Below, piece after piece: positions 1-7,058 of a stretch of DNA of 14,840 nucleotides. The notes under the pieces are model-generated. The model was given only the letters and a program-made list of their open reading frames with translations, did no database searches and had not been told where the DNA came from. Every line of letters begins with the position of its first letter. Within the stretch, counting starts at the first letter, position 1. Source of the DNA: Negativicutes bacterium (GTDB taxonomy: Bacteria; Bacillota_C; Negativicutes; Sporomusales_B; JARLHX01); the NCBI GenBank assembly GCA_031292015.1, contig JARLHY010000130.1, positions 1 through 14,840 on the forward strand, read 5' to 3'. Both the position numbers and the translations under genes were made by a program.

Positions 1-621
1 AAAATAAAGGGATGTCTGGAAGTATTTGAAGCCGTATTTTTGGGGCTCGGAGGAGACAAAGAGGGCGTCGCAGCTCAGGACTTCCCCGGCGACTTTGGTG
101 CTGGCCGGATCGTAAAAAAGGTGGATCTTCTCGACGGCGGTGACGCCGGCATAGGCAAAGCCTTTGGCGATATACGCGGGCGGAGCGGCGTCAAGGGGCA
201 AGCCGCGGTCCTGGCAGTACTGGAGCATCGCCCGGGAGACCGCCTCGAGCGCGGGGCGCTCGGAGGCTAACGGGAAGTACCACCCGTCGTCGTCCGGCTC
301 GGCGGAGAGCTCCCGGCCGGCGGCGTTGTAGTGGATCGCGGACAGGGTCTTGTACAGCCCCTCTGAGGGGATCATGATCTGGCGCCAAAGGGTGAAGCGG
401 ATGCCGGCGGGATTGGGGTCCCGCAGGATGACAAGGGTGGCGGCGACCTGGTCGCCGGTCACCCTGACGGTGGCCGGGTCGACGTAGTAGGCATCAAAGC
501 CGGGGGTATGGGCGAGCAGAGTGAGCTTCGCCGGGTCGGGCACGGGAACGCTTGGCCCGGCGCCGCAGGCAGCGAGGGGGACAAGCAGGGCCAGGAGAAG
601 GACGAGAATACCTATGCGCAT
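1..621 (-). CDS. Lipoprotein with adhesin-E-like repeats (3' end outside window)
   Basis: The reading frame is open from ATG at 621 to the window edge: 207 codons with no stop. A short hydrophobic N terminus (MRIGILVLLLALLVPLAAC) ends in a lipobox, LAAC, so the mature protein should start at Cys19 and be lipid-anchored on the outer face of a membrane. AAAGGAG lies 7 bases before the start. Two repeat units are visible. Each begins with an aromatic-rich strand such as YYVDPATVRV, continues through an IHYNAAGREL-type turn, and closes with a helix ending in a Cys (MLQYCQ). This resembles the surface-adhesin E type of domain and matches the two proteins encoded at 3571-5881, so I treat the three as one family. 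The function is unknown. The gene is divergent from the phage-like gene at 739 and is more likely host or cargo than virion. Confidence 0.75.
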   Translation of the reverse strand, partial: MRIGILVLLLALLVPLAACGAGPSVPVPDPAKLTLLAHTPGFDAYYVDPATVRVTGDQVAATLVILRDPNPAGIRFTLWRQIMIPSEGLYKTLSAIHYNAAGRELSAEPDDDGWYFPLASERPALEAVSRAMLQYCQDRGLPLDAAPPAYIAKGFAYAGVTAVEKIHLFYDPASTKVAGEVLSCDALFVSSEPQKYGFKYFQTSLYF

Positions 622-738
622 GGCAAGTCTCCTTTCTTATGGGGCTGGTTTGCCTCTTTGTAGGTAAAATTCACCAAAAATGGATATTTTCCTCTTTTCA
701 GGATGAGGATAAAAAAACAGCAGGGGAGGAAACGAAAG

Positions 739-1146
739 ATGGCGACAGACAAAGAGCGGGCCGACCGGATTGCGGCGGTGCTCGGATTGTACCCGGGGGC
801 GGGGACGGTGGCCTCTGCGCTGTACACGATGAACGGAATCGGCACGCCGCCGGTCCAGATGGACGATTTCGGGCAGTACTATGGTGCGGCGAACCAGCCC
901 CCCGCCGACGAGCGATCCAAGCAAACAACAGATTTGATCGGGAATGGGGTTGGCCTGGCAGGTCTATTTTTGAAAAACGCGTCACCGGCCACGAAAGCAG
1001 TACAGACAGCGGCTGAGATGATGGCGACGGAGAATAACCTCCAGGGGCTGAGCGCGCCGGTGCCGCAGATCGCCGACAACGGCAAGGTATACCTGTGGGC
1101 GATAGCGGCGGCGCGGACGCGGAGGAGCAGCAGCTCGATCGGCTGA
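739..1146 (+). CDS. Small phage-accessory protein, cassette copy A, probable 3' frameshift
   Basis: 135 codons from ATG 739, chosen because GGGGAGG lies about 9 bases upstream; an in-frame ATG at 703 has no good site. The protein starts MATDKERADRIAAVL and has two hydrophobic Gly/Ala-rich stretches (about residues 9-32 and 68-80). It aligns by eye with residues 198-290 of the protein at 2263-3267: ERAD.IA, a QYY/EYY-x-PP region, and a VGL..L...L...KA helix. The last 15 residues are low-complexity (ARTRRSSSSIG). The -1 frame over 1085-1169 instead reads PVGDSGGADAEEQQLDRL and ends DADYYW at TAG 1167-1169, just before the next gene's ribosome site. I therefore suspect one missing base near 1090. 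Function unrecognised; a membrane-active or virion-internal role is only a guess. Confidence 0.65.
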   Translation: MATDKERADRIAAVLGLYPGAGTVASALYTMNGIGTPPVQMDDFGQYYGAANQPPADERSKQTTDLIGNGVGLAGLFLKNASPATKAVQTAAEMMATENNLQGLSAPVPQIADNGKVYLWAIAAARTRRSSSSIG

Positions 1147-1181
1147 CCGACGCCGATTATTATTGGTAGGAGGGAGCAGAC

Positions 1182-1463
1182 ATGTACGTGAAGCCGGCGA
1201 GGACCAGACAGCAGGAAGACCAGCACGAGCGGGGGCGGTCCCTCTATAAGGCGGTGCTGGCCTGGCAAAAGGAAAAATACGGCGCGCACGGCCCGCATAG
1301 CCGCCAGGCGGCGATCGGCCTGCCGGACGCGGTCGACGCCAATCAGGCCTGGGGCCATAGGCGGCGCTTTCTCGCATGTGCGCGCAAAGACGGCGTGCCG
1401 ATGGAGGTGCTGGCCCAAATCATTTTAAAGCAGCTGCTGGATCGCAGGCTGCGATCGCGATAA
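1182..1463 (+). CDS. Small conserved phage-accessory protein, cassette copy A
   Basis: 93 codons from ATG 1182, with TAGGAGGGAG 7-12 bases upstream. The sequence is charged and soluble: RGRSLYKAVLAWQKEKYGAHG, then HSRQAAIGLPDAV, a RRRF helix, and a KDGVPMEVL motif. The gene at 3254-3493 encodes a clear paralogue (SSFYKQVLNWQKE, GAHGRHSR, AAIGLPDA, RRF, KDGVPMDV), so the conserved core is the SxxYKxVLxWQKE helix, the GAHGxHSR loop, IGLPDA and DGVPM. I do not recognise a named domain. In both copies this gene directly follows a gene with the ERAD-type module, so the two products probably act together. The gene ends at a terminator. Confidence 0.75.
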   Translation: MYVKPARTRQQEDQHERGRSLYKAVLAWQKEKYGAHGPHSRQAAIGLPDAVDANQAWGHRRRFLACARKDGVPMEVLAQIILKQLLDRRLRSR

Positions 1464-1474
1464 AGGAATGCTGG

Positions 1475-1494
1475 ACGCCGGGAGGGCGTTTTTT
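1475..1494 (+). terminator. Intrinsic terminator after cassette copy A
   Basis: A 5-bp stem ACGCC/GGCGT with loop GGGAG is followed by six T residues at 1489-1494. It lies 11 bases after the stop at 1461-1463. Confidence 0.7.
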
Positions 1495-1584
1495 GTTTGG
1501 GCGGCGGGGCCTCTAGTGCTATTTGCGGGAGGACGGGCGTAGAATGTAGTGGACTTATATTTGGGGGATGAGGGGGAAAGGGAC

Positions 1585-2199
1585 ATGGCTTTGGGTGATC
1601 TTTCGGCAAGGTATGAATCGAACGGCGATCCGGGGGCGGTGGCCGATAATCCGGGTGACGCCGGCGGGGCTTCCTACGGGGCTTATCAGTTCGCGACCAG
1701 CGCGGGGGTGCCTCAGGCTTTTGTCGTCTGGCTGAGCGGCCAGGGCTATGGACCGGCGGCGGTGCTGGCCGGTGCGGGGGAGCCGGGAACGGCGGAGTTT
1801 AACGCGGCCTGGGAGCAGGTGGCGGACGGGGATCGGGAGGGCTTTTTGGAGCAGCAGCGCCGCTATGTGGAGCTACAGTATTACCATCCGGCGAAGGAGG
1901 GGCTGCTTGGGCTCTATTATGATTTGACCAAGCACGCCGAGGCGGTTTGCCAGGTGGTGTGGTCGGCGGCGGTGCAGTACGGGCCGGGCTATGTGGGGGA
2001 ATTGTTTCAGGCGGCGTGCACCCAGCTGGGGTATGACAATCTGTCGTATGTGGATGCCAGTAATTTTGACGCTGATATCATCCGCGCGGTGTATGCGGTG
2101 CGGGCGACGGACGAGTGGACAGATGGCAGCCCGGATCTGAGGCCAGCCCTTAGGGCGCGGTTTGCGGCGGAGTGCGCCGATGCCCTGGCAATGCTATGA
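1585..2199 (+). CDS. Peptidoglycan hydrolase, VgrG3 C-terminal-domain type (phage endolysin-like)
   Basis: 204 codons from ATG 1585, chosen because an AGGGGGAAAGGG site lies just upstream; the earlier in-frame ATG at 1549 adds poorly coding residues. The N terminus LSARYESNGDPG, followed by GDAGGASYGAYQFAT and a helix with W/L contacts, is the signature I know from the domain at the C terminus of the type VI effector VgrG3 and from related phage and bacterial cell-wall hydrolases. Glu11 in RYESNGDP is the likely catalytic acid, and the SYGAYQF segment the substrate groove. The domain is nearly the whole protein, with no signal peptide or binding repeats, so export would need a holin or virion incorporation. 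It sits between the two copies of the small-gene cassette and has its own terminator. Domain assignment is fairly firm; endolysin versus virion-associated lysozyme is undecided. Confidence 0.8.
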   Translation: MALGDLSARYESNGDPGAVADNPGDAGGASYGAYQFATSAGVPQAFVVWLSGQGYGPAAVLAGAGEPGTAEFNAAWEQVADGDREGFLEQQRRYVELQYYHPAKEGLLGLYYDLTKHAEAVCQVVWSAAVQYGPGYVGELFQAACTQLGYDNLSYVDASNFDADIIRAVYAVRATDEWTDGSPDLRPALRARFAAECADALAML

Positions 2200-2224
2200 A
2201 AAAAGAGCCTGCGGGCTCTTTTTT
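2200..2224 (+). terminator. Intrinsic terminator after the hydrolase gene
   Basis: AAAAAGAGCC, loop TGCG, then GGCTCTTTTTT. A strong hairpin with a six-T tail begins one base after the TGA at 2197-2199. The A-rich left arm means it may work in both directions. Confidence 0.85.
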
Positions 2225-2262
2225 GTTGGGTATTACGCGGGAAAGGAAAAGGGGGGCGCAAT

Positions 2263-3267
2263 ATGGGATTGGCAGATGAGACTTGGGCCAGGAGCCGGGA
2301 GAAGGATAATCAGTATCCGCCTGAGTTTTGGGGGTATTACGCCGGGATGGTGCAGGGGGACTATGTGCCGCCGATCGAGGATGCATACCAGGCGTGGCAG
2401 AAGGAGCAGGAGGCGCGGCAGCGGGAGGACGAGGAGGCCGGGAACCAGGATGAATCCGGCGGCCCAGTGCTCGGAGTGGACCAAGACCTGAATTTGCAAA
2501 CCGACAGTCTGGCCAAGACGCGGGAGGACCTCAGCCGCTACAATGAATCCGAGCGGCCGGTGCGGCGGGGCAGTGAAACAAGCTATGAGCCGGTAAACGA
2601 CACCTGGCTGCCTGCGGTCAGCGGCGGGACAGGCGAGGATGAGAACAACATGGGGGCGTACACGGTAGCCGGGGAGCCGGACTGGACGCCGAAGTGGGAC
2701 AATACCGGGTATGCCGGGATGAATGATGGGTGGCTGCCTGAGGTCGGCGGCGGGGATGCTGGCGGCAATAAAACGAACGTTGGGGCGGAGGCTGTGGGGG
2801 GCCTGCAGGACTGGACGTCGCCAGGGCTACCCAATTTTCTGAAGAAAGATTTGACGGCGGAGGAACGAGCAGATAGCATTGCCAATTATGCGCCGGTCGT
2901 GTTCGGAGTCCCGGGGGCGGTGTTCTCGCTTCAGTATGGGCTGAATAAATACGGCCCACAACGGGGGCAGATCGCCGACAACGGCGAATATTACGAGCCG
3001 CCGCAGAGTGCGAAGCAACCAAATCCTGTCGAACCGGGACTGGAGGCTGTCGGTTTGACTGAGTCGCTTCTGCCCGCCAGGCTGAAACCCATCGCCAAAG
3101 GAGCGGACCATGCGGCCAAACTGCTAAAGATGATCGATGAGTTTTCGCCGGCGCACCATGCGGGCGATATTGGGCGATACCCCCAGAACTATTCGGAGCA
3201 TGAACCTTTTATTGACAGTATGGTGAGTCAGATTATCGACAGGAGGAATTCGAATGGCAAAAGATAA
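2263..3267 (+). CDS. Acidic multi-module phage-accessory protein, cassette copy B
   Basis: 334 codons from ATG 2263, with GGGGGG 5-8 bases upstream. No named domain recognised. Residues 1-60 are charged and end in a KEQEARQREDEE helix. Residues 112-141 and 154-184 are two imperfect repeats sharing NDxWLPxV, a Gly/Asp-rich linker and a GxxDWT motif, separated by a Trp/Asp-rich linker. Residues 198-290 match the short protein at 739-1146 (ERADSIA, EYYEPP, VGL...L helix), so this gene looks like the same module with about 195 residues added in front. The C terminus overlaps the next gene by 14 bases, implying translational coupling. High Gly, Asp, Trp and Pro content suggests a flexible extracellular or virion part; function unknown. 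Confidence 0.7.
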   Translation: MGLADETWARSREKDNQYPPEFWGYYAGMVQGDYVPPIEDAYQAWQKEQEARQREDEEAGNQDESGGPVLGVDQDLNLQTDSLAKTREDLSRYNESERPVRRGSETSYEPVNDTWLPAVSGGTGEDENNMGAYTVAGEPDWTPKWDNTGYAGMNDGWLPEVGGGDAGGNKTNVGAEAVGGLQDWTSPGLPNFLKKDLTAEERADSIANYAPVVFGVPGAVFSLQYGLNKYGPQRGQIADNGEYYEPPQSAKQPNPVEPGLEAVGLTESLLPARLKPIAKGADHAAKLLKMIDEFSPAHHAGDIGRYPQNYSEHEPFIDSMVSQIIDRRNSNGKR

Positions 3268-3493
3268 GTCCGAGGAGCATCGGGAGCGGGCCAGCAGCTT
3301 TTACAAGCAGGTGCTGAACTGGCAAAAAGAAAGGCATGGCGCTCACGGCAGGCACAGCCGCCTGGCGGCGATCGGGCTGCCGGACGCCATCCAGGCCGAT
3401 CAGCCTGAAGCCCATGTGCGGCGGTTTATTCATTGTGCGCTGAAGGATGGGGTGCCGATGGATGTGGTGAAGAAGCTGGCGCGACGAGTGTAG
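3254..3493 (+). CDS. Small conserved phage-accessory protein, cassette copy B
   Basis: 79 codons from ATG 3254. The ribosome site AGGAGG lies inside the end of the upstream gene and decides the start. It is a paralogue of the 93-residue protein at 1182-1463, sharing SSFYKQVLNWQKE, GAHGRHSR, IGLPDA and KDGVPMDV, but it is shorter at both ends. It is charged and has no membrane segment. Its pairing with an upstream ERAD-module gene is the same as in copy A. Function unknown; a partner of the upstream protein is the natural guess. Confidence 0.75.
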   Translation: MAKDKSEEHRERASSFYKQVLNWQKERHGAHGRHSRLAAIGLPDAIQADQPEAHVRRFIHCALKDGVPMDVVKKLARRV

Positions 3494-3524
3494 GGGCTGG
3501 GATGAATACCGGATAACAAATAAC

Positions 3525-3550
3525 GAGAGGAAGCCGGAAGGCTTCCTCTC
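3525..3550. terminator. Hairpin between convergent genes
   Basis: A perfect 11-bp stem GAGAGGAAGCC/GGCTTCCTCTC with a GGAA loop lies between the end of the plus-strand gene at 3493 and the end of the minus-strand gene at 3571. There is no clean T run on the plus side. The minus side continues GTTATTTGTTAT, a weak U tract, so it probably ends the minus-strand transcript and perhaps both. Confidence 0.65.
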
Positions 3551-3570
3551 AGGGCGGATTTTTGCGGGGG

Positions 3571-4689
3571 TTATTTGGAGAGCGGGTGGGCTTGGCGGAA
3601 ATGGGTGACCAGGGAGTTAAACAAGAGAGCGGAAGCCGAATTGTCTGAAAAGGTATTGTAATCTTCATTAGGCGCAGTGCCCACCAACTGACCGGATTCG
3701 TCGTAGTGACGTACCAGCGCAAACCGGATCCGGTTTTTTCCCGGCAGCAGGTAAACCTGGCCTACCGTTTGTTTAACAGCACCGGACGGGTTGGCGAATA
3801 CGACGCCGAATTGGGCGGTGAGCTCTCGCTCATCGCCTTCGACGGTAAGGGGTACAAAGTACTGGACATTGTCAGCGGCGGGAAGCGGAAGATAGTGCCG
3901 CTCGGTCTCGGGGGGGATGGCCGGATAGTCTGGCAACAGGCCGTTGGCGCGGCAGTAGAAGAAAACGCCCCGGTGCAGCGCCCAGCCTGCTTGTTCGAGC
4001 GAAGGGGTTGCCCAGTCATCTGTTTTTTTGTCGCGCAGGAATTTGCCTTGCCAGTCATATATCTTGGCGGAAATATTGCGGCCTTTGTTATCAGATATCT
4101 TGTATTGATTGGAAAAGAGGATATATTTTTCGGCTGAGTTGCTTGGCGGTCCCATATAGATGCTCTGAAAATGAATGGTGTCGCTCTCAATTTCGATGGT
4201 GGAAGGCAAGAAATAAAACATACCATTTTCGTTCGTTCTGGCTGCGTAAATACGGTCGGCCGGAGCCCAGAACGGAGTGGGCTTGGCGGCGAGCTTTTTT
4301 GAGCGGCACTGGTCAAGGACGGCTGACAGGAGGGCGTCGAAAGCGGAGCCGGGGGGAATCGGTAGCCAAGCACTGGCCTCGCTGGCGTCTATTTTGTAAA
4401 TTCGCGTCGCTGGGCGCAAAAAAATGATGGTTTTTCTAACTCCGGTTTCAAAATTAGTAGATCCGAGACTGACCAGACGGGTGTTGACGGCGATGTAGTC
4501 GTCGAATACTTCAATGGAGTCGGGATCATAGGATAGAGACCGACGGTCATCCGCGGCTATGGTGACAAAGTGAAAGGTGTCGAGCACGAAAACGACGACG
4601 TTGCCGACGATGCTGGCGGAATACAGCATAAATAAAGGGAGGACGAGGATGAGGATGATAAACACAATCAGACGGGCATTTTTTCGCAT
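3571..4689 (-). CDS. Membrane-anchored or secreted adhesin-E-like protein, tandem copy 1
   Basis: 372 codons from ATG 4689, chosen because AAAGGAG precedes it by 7 bases and the protein then begins with a short basic stretch (MRKNAR) and one hydrophobic segment (about residues 7-32). The segment is a signal peptide or uncleaved anchor; there is no lipobox. The exported part shows about three repeats of 100-120 residues. Each has a YDPDSIEV/YFLPSTIEI/YFVPLTVE-type strand, a central beta region, a YDxxGxL turn and a terminal helix (LLSAVLDQC, GVFFYCRANG, LLFNSLVTHF). This fits the surface-adhesin E style of domain, which I assign with moderate confidence. The paralogue at 4769-5881 is collinear over its whole length; roughly half the residues agree by eye. 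The gene is richer in A+T than the phage genes around it, consistent with separate origin. Confidence 0.75.
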   Translation of the reverse strand: MRKNARLIVFIILILVLPLFMLYSASIVGNVVVFVLDTFHFVTIAADDRRSLSYDPDSIEVFDDYIAVNTRLVSLGSTNFETGVRKTIIFLRPATRIYKIDASEASAWLPIPPGSAFDALLSAVLDQCRSKKLAAKPTPFWAPADRIYAARTNENGMFYFLPSTIEIESDTIHFQSIYMGPPSNSAEKYILFSNQYKISDNKGRNISAKIYDWQGKFLRDKKTDDWATPSLEQAGWALHRGVFFYCRANGLLPDYPAIPPETERHYLPLPAADNVQYFVPLTVEGDERELTAQFGVVFANPSGAVKQTVGQVYLLPGKNRIRFALVRHYDESGQLVGTAPNEDYNTFSDNSASALLFNSLVTHFRQAHPLSK

Positions 4690-4731
4690 GGGATCACTCC
4701 TTTCGCCGTAGGGGAACGAGGTCAGGAATAT
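4690..4731 (-). promoter_or_regulatory. Conserved leader upstream of adhesin-E-like copy 1
   Basis: These roughly 40 bases just upstream of the start match 5882-5922 upstream of copy 2 almost base for base. Shared elements, read on the minus strand, are ATATTCCT, TCGTTCCCC, TACG and CGAAAGGAGTG, the last being the ribosome site. Conservation outside coding sequence points either to recent duplication of the whole unit or to a retained 5' untranslated control element. No clear -10/-35 pair is visible. Confidence 0.4.
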
Positions 4732-4768
4732 GCTTTTCGGCTCCCCCGCAGGGCAGGTTTTTCGGTGG

Positions 4769-5881
4769 TTACTTGAAGGGAATGCGGTTTTCCCGGCAAT
4801 AGGCGACAAGGGCGTTAAACAAGACGCCGGAAGGTGAGTTGACAGGGAAGGTGTCGTAGTATTCAGCAGGCCCGGCTTCAACCAGCTGACCGGATTCGTC
4901 GTATTGCCGGGGCAGGCTGAATAGGATCATGTTTTTTTCTGGCTGCAGGTGAACCTGCCATACCACTTGCTTGATACCGCCTTCGGGCTTGGCGAGCACC
5001 GCGCCGGCCTGGGCGGTGATCACCTCCGTGTCGCTTTCGACGGTACGGGGGACGAAATAAAGGACCTTGTCAGTGACCGGGATTGTTAGATAGCGGCGCT
5101 GGGTCTCGGGGGGAATGGCCGGATAGTCTGGCAACAGGCCATTGGCGCGGCAATAGAAGAAGACGCCCCGGTTTAGAGACCAGCTTGGTTTCCCAGGCAT
5201 ACTGATCGCCAAGGGATCTGATTTTTGGTCGTACAGGTAGTTTCCCTGCCAGTCGTATAGCTTGGTGGAGGAATTGCGGCTTAGATTGTCAGACAGTCTG
5301 TAGTGCATGGCATCGACGCTGAATTTGTATGATGTATGATAGACCGGAGGATATTCGTAGCAGGCTTGATAGTGAATGGTGTCGCCTTCGATCCGAATGG
5401 TGGCAGGCAAGAAATAATGAATCCCGCCTGCCTTGTCTCTGGAAACGTAGATACGGTCAGGCGGAGCACAGAACGGAGTGGGCTTGGCGGCGAGGTTTTT
5501 CTGGCGGCAATGTTCGAGGACGGCGGAAAGCAAAATATCATAACTGGAGTCAGGCAGGACCGGCAGCCAGTCACTAACTACGCTAGTGGAGACTTTGTAG
5601 GTCCGAGCCGTCGGCCGGAAGAAGATAGTATGTTTTTCGACTCGGTTCGAATATTTCGTGTCGAAATCCAGCACCAGTACCCGGATGCCGACCGCGATAT
5701 AGTCGTCATAGACTTCGATGGTATTGGGGTCGTACGAGATAGACCGATGGCCGTCTGTGGCAATGTGGTCATAGTGAATGGTATCAAGCACAAATACGAC
5801 GCCGTTGCTAAAGTGCAGGAAAAGTAGGGGAAACGTATAAGCCACGATGACAAGTACGATTCGAAGGGCGACTTTTCGCAT
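4769..5881 (-). CDS. Membrane-anchored or secreted adhesin-E-like protein, tandem copy 2
   Basis: 370 codons from ATG 5881, with AAAGGAG 7 bases upstream. It starts MRKVALRI, followed by a hydrophobic segment (about residues 6-30) that should act as signal peptide or anchor. The exported region repeats the pattern of copy 1: YDPNTIEVYDDYIAV, a helix ending LLSAVLEHC, a YFLPATIRI strand, then GVFFYCRANGLLPDYPAI, which is nearly identical in both copies, YFVPRTVE, a QYDESGQLV turn, and a last helix LFNALVAYCREN. The gap to copy 1 is 79 bases and contains the duplicated leader, so the unit was duplicated together with its control region. Both are probably surface proteins; ligand unknown. They interrupt otherwise plus-strand phage genes. 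Confidence 0.75.
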   Translation of the reverse strand: MRKVALRIVLVIVAYTFPLLFLHFSNGVVFVLDTIHYDHIATDGHRSISYDPNTIEVYDDYIAVGIRVLVLDFDTKYSNRVEKHTIFFRPTARTYKVSTSVVSDWLPVLPDSSYDILLSAVLEHCRQKNLAAKPTPFCAPPDRIYVSRDKAGGIHYFLPATIRIEGDTIHYQACYEYPPVYHTSYKFSVDAMHYRLSDNLSRNSSTKLYDWQGNYLYDQKSDPLAISMPGKPSWSLNRGVFFYCRANGLLPDYPAIPPETQRRYLTIPVTDKVLYFVPRTVESDTEVITAQAGAVLAKPEGGIKQVVWQVHLQPEKNMILFSLPRQYDESGQLVEAGPAEYYDTFPVNSPSGVLFNALVAYCRENRIPFK

Positions 5882-5928
5882 GGAACCACTCCTTTCGTCG
5901 TAGGGGAACGATATTAGGAATATATTCC
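5882..5928 (-). promoter_or_regulatory. Conserved leader with a perfect 12-base palindrome
   Basis: This is the second copy of the leader seen at 4690-4731. It also contains GGAATATATTCC at 5917-5928, a perfect palindrome directly upstream of the shared block. In copy 1 the corresponding bases have diverged. The palindrome could be an operator for the first gene of the pair. This is speculative because only one instance exists in the window. Confidence 0.35.
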
Positions 5929-6020
5929 CTAAATATACTAATATTGTATTTCGAGGAAATTTGGCATTTTCCTGCTTTTGGAAGTTGGCGGGGGAGTAGC
6001 GGGTCATATGAGTTTTCCGG

Positions 6021-6040
6021 GAGCCGAAAGGCTCTTTTTT
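6021..6040 (+). terminator. Plus-oriented terminator with no plus-strand gene directly upstream
   Basis: GAGCC, loop GAAA, GGCTC, then seven T residues at 6034-6040. It reads as a terminator only on the plus strand; the minus side lacks a T tract. The nearest upstream plus-strand gene ends at 3493, so it may be the leftover terminator of a plus-strand unit displaced by the minus-strand insertion, or an attenuator before the head genes. The rest of 5929-6108 shows nothing else I can support. Confidence 0.7.
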
Positions 6041-6108
6041 ATATGGAAAATAAGAGCACCGACCAAGCGCGAGAGGCGCAGTCGGGCAAAAAAAGGAGAG
6101 GGTTTAGG

Positions 6109-7044
6109 ATGGATGAACTAAACTTGCAGCTTTTCAACGATGGCGACGGGGAGGATGATGGAATAGCCGAGATGGACTCCGTCAGCCCCACCGCTGTTGA
6201 GAAGATAGGGCTGGACGCGAGCGGCGATGTGAAGATTTTCTACGAGGAACCGGCTGAGGCGGCTCCGAGGGGGATGCGGCAAGGAACTCCGCCGGATGAC
6301 GGGGAGCAAGCCTGCTACAGCCCTGAGGAGGTGCGGTCTGCCGACTTCGAGAAGCTCGATCCATCAAGGATTCCGTCCGAGCTTCTGCCATGGTACAAGT
6401 CGATGCAGGCAGGGTTCACAAAGAAAACGCAGGAGCTGGCCCAACAAAGAAGGGCGGTCCAGGAGGTGCTGGAGCAAGCCAAAGGCGGCACTCCGGCTGT
6501 ACGGGAGGGGCAAGAGGCCAATCAGGCCGATCAAGCCGCGCAGTTGACCCAGGCCGCCCGGGGACAGGTGGAACAGTATTTCCACCAAAAATTTGATGAG
6601 TTCAACCCCTCCCATCAGGCGGCCCTGACGATGGCGGTGCAGCAGATCCACGCCGATGTATCGCGGGCGGCCGGCCGTCAGGAGAATCTGGTGGGGCTGG
6701 AGTCGGAGCTCAGAGCCAAGGACCCCAATTTTGACACCATTTACGAGTTCGCGAAATCCAAGGTGACCGAGCTGCCTTACCGTGACTATGTACGGCTGCA
6801 GAAGGCCTTTTCCGAGGCGGATGTCGGCACGCTGAAACGCTACTACGACGGCGCCAGGAAGAGTTTTTACGCCGGACGCCAGAGTGTGGCGACAGGTGAG
6901 CAGCGGGCAGCGGCTCCGCGTCTGGAGGGGGCCGGCAGCGGCGGGCATTTGAGCAAGGCACCGCCGGATTTCGGCGAGCTGGGCAAGCTGAAGTCGTTTG
7001 ACGACAAGCTGGCCTGGCTGAGGAAGCACAATATCAAACCATAA
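6109..7044 (+). CDS. Phage capsid assembly scaffold-like protein
   Basis: 311 codons from ATG 6109, chosen for the AAAAGGAGAGG site; an in-frame ATG at 6043 sits in the tail of a hairpin and has no site. The N terminus MDELNLQLFNDGDGEDDG is the acidic NLQLF start I associate with Gram-positive phage scaffold or head genes. Residues 87-123 (IPSELLPWYKSMQAGFTKKTQEL and the following helix) and 136-200 are Gln/Ala/Glu-rich and predicted helical or coiled-coil, as expected of a scaffold. Residues 203-255 carry a conserved-looking block (DPNFDTIYEFAKSK, YRDYVRLQKAF), and the C terminus is basic (LAWLRKHNIKP), often the capsid-binding end in scaffolds. It lies 14 bases before the major capsid gene, the classical position. 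Family assignment rests on composition and context. Confidence 0.7.
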   Translation: MDELNLQLFNDGDGEDDGIAEMDSVSPTAVEKIGLDASGDVKIFYEEPAEAAPRGMRQGTPPDDGEQACYSPEEVRSADFEKLDPSRIPSELLPWYKSMQAGFTKKTQELAQQRRAVQEVLEQAKGGTPAVREGQEANQADQAAQLTQAARGQVEQYFHQKFDEFNPSHQAALTMAVQQIHADVSRAAGRQENLVGLESELRAKDPNFDTIYEFAKSKVTELPYRDYVRLQKAFSEADVGTLKRYYDGARKSFYAGRQSVATGEQRAAAPRLEGAGSGGHLSKAPPDFGELGKLKSFDDKLAWLRKHNIKP

Positions 7045-7058
7045 GGAGTGAAGCGATT

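Noticed and set aside
1081..1115. Programmed -1 frameshift at the end of the 739 gene
   Set aside because: No standard slippery heptamer in the zero frame and no obvious downstream pseudoknot. A one-base loss explains it better.
5944..6108. Longer start for the scaffold gene (ATG 5944 or 6043)
   Set aside because: The extension crosses a terminator hairpin and lacks a ribosome site, whereas 6109 has AGGAGAGG and a typical NLQLF start.
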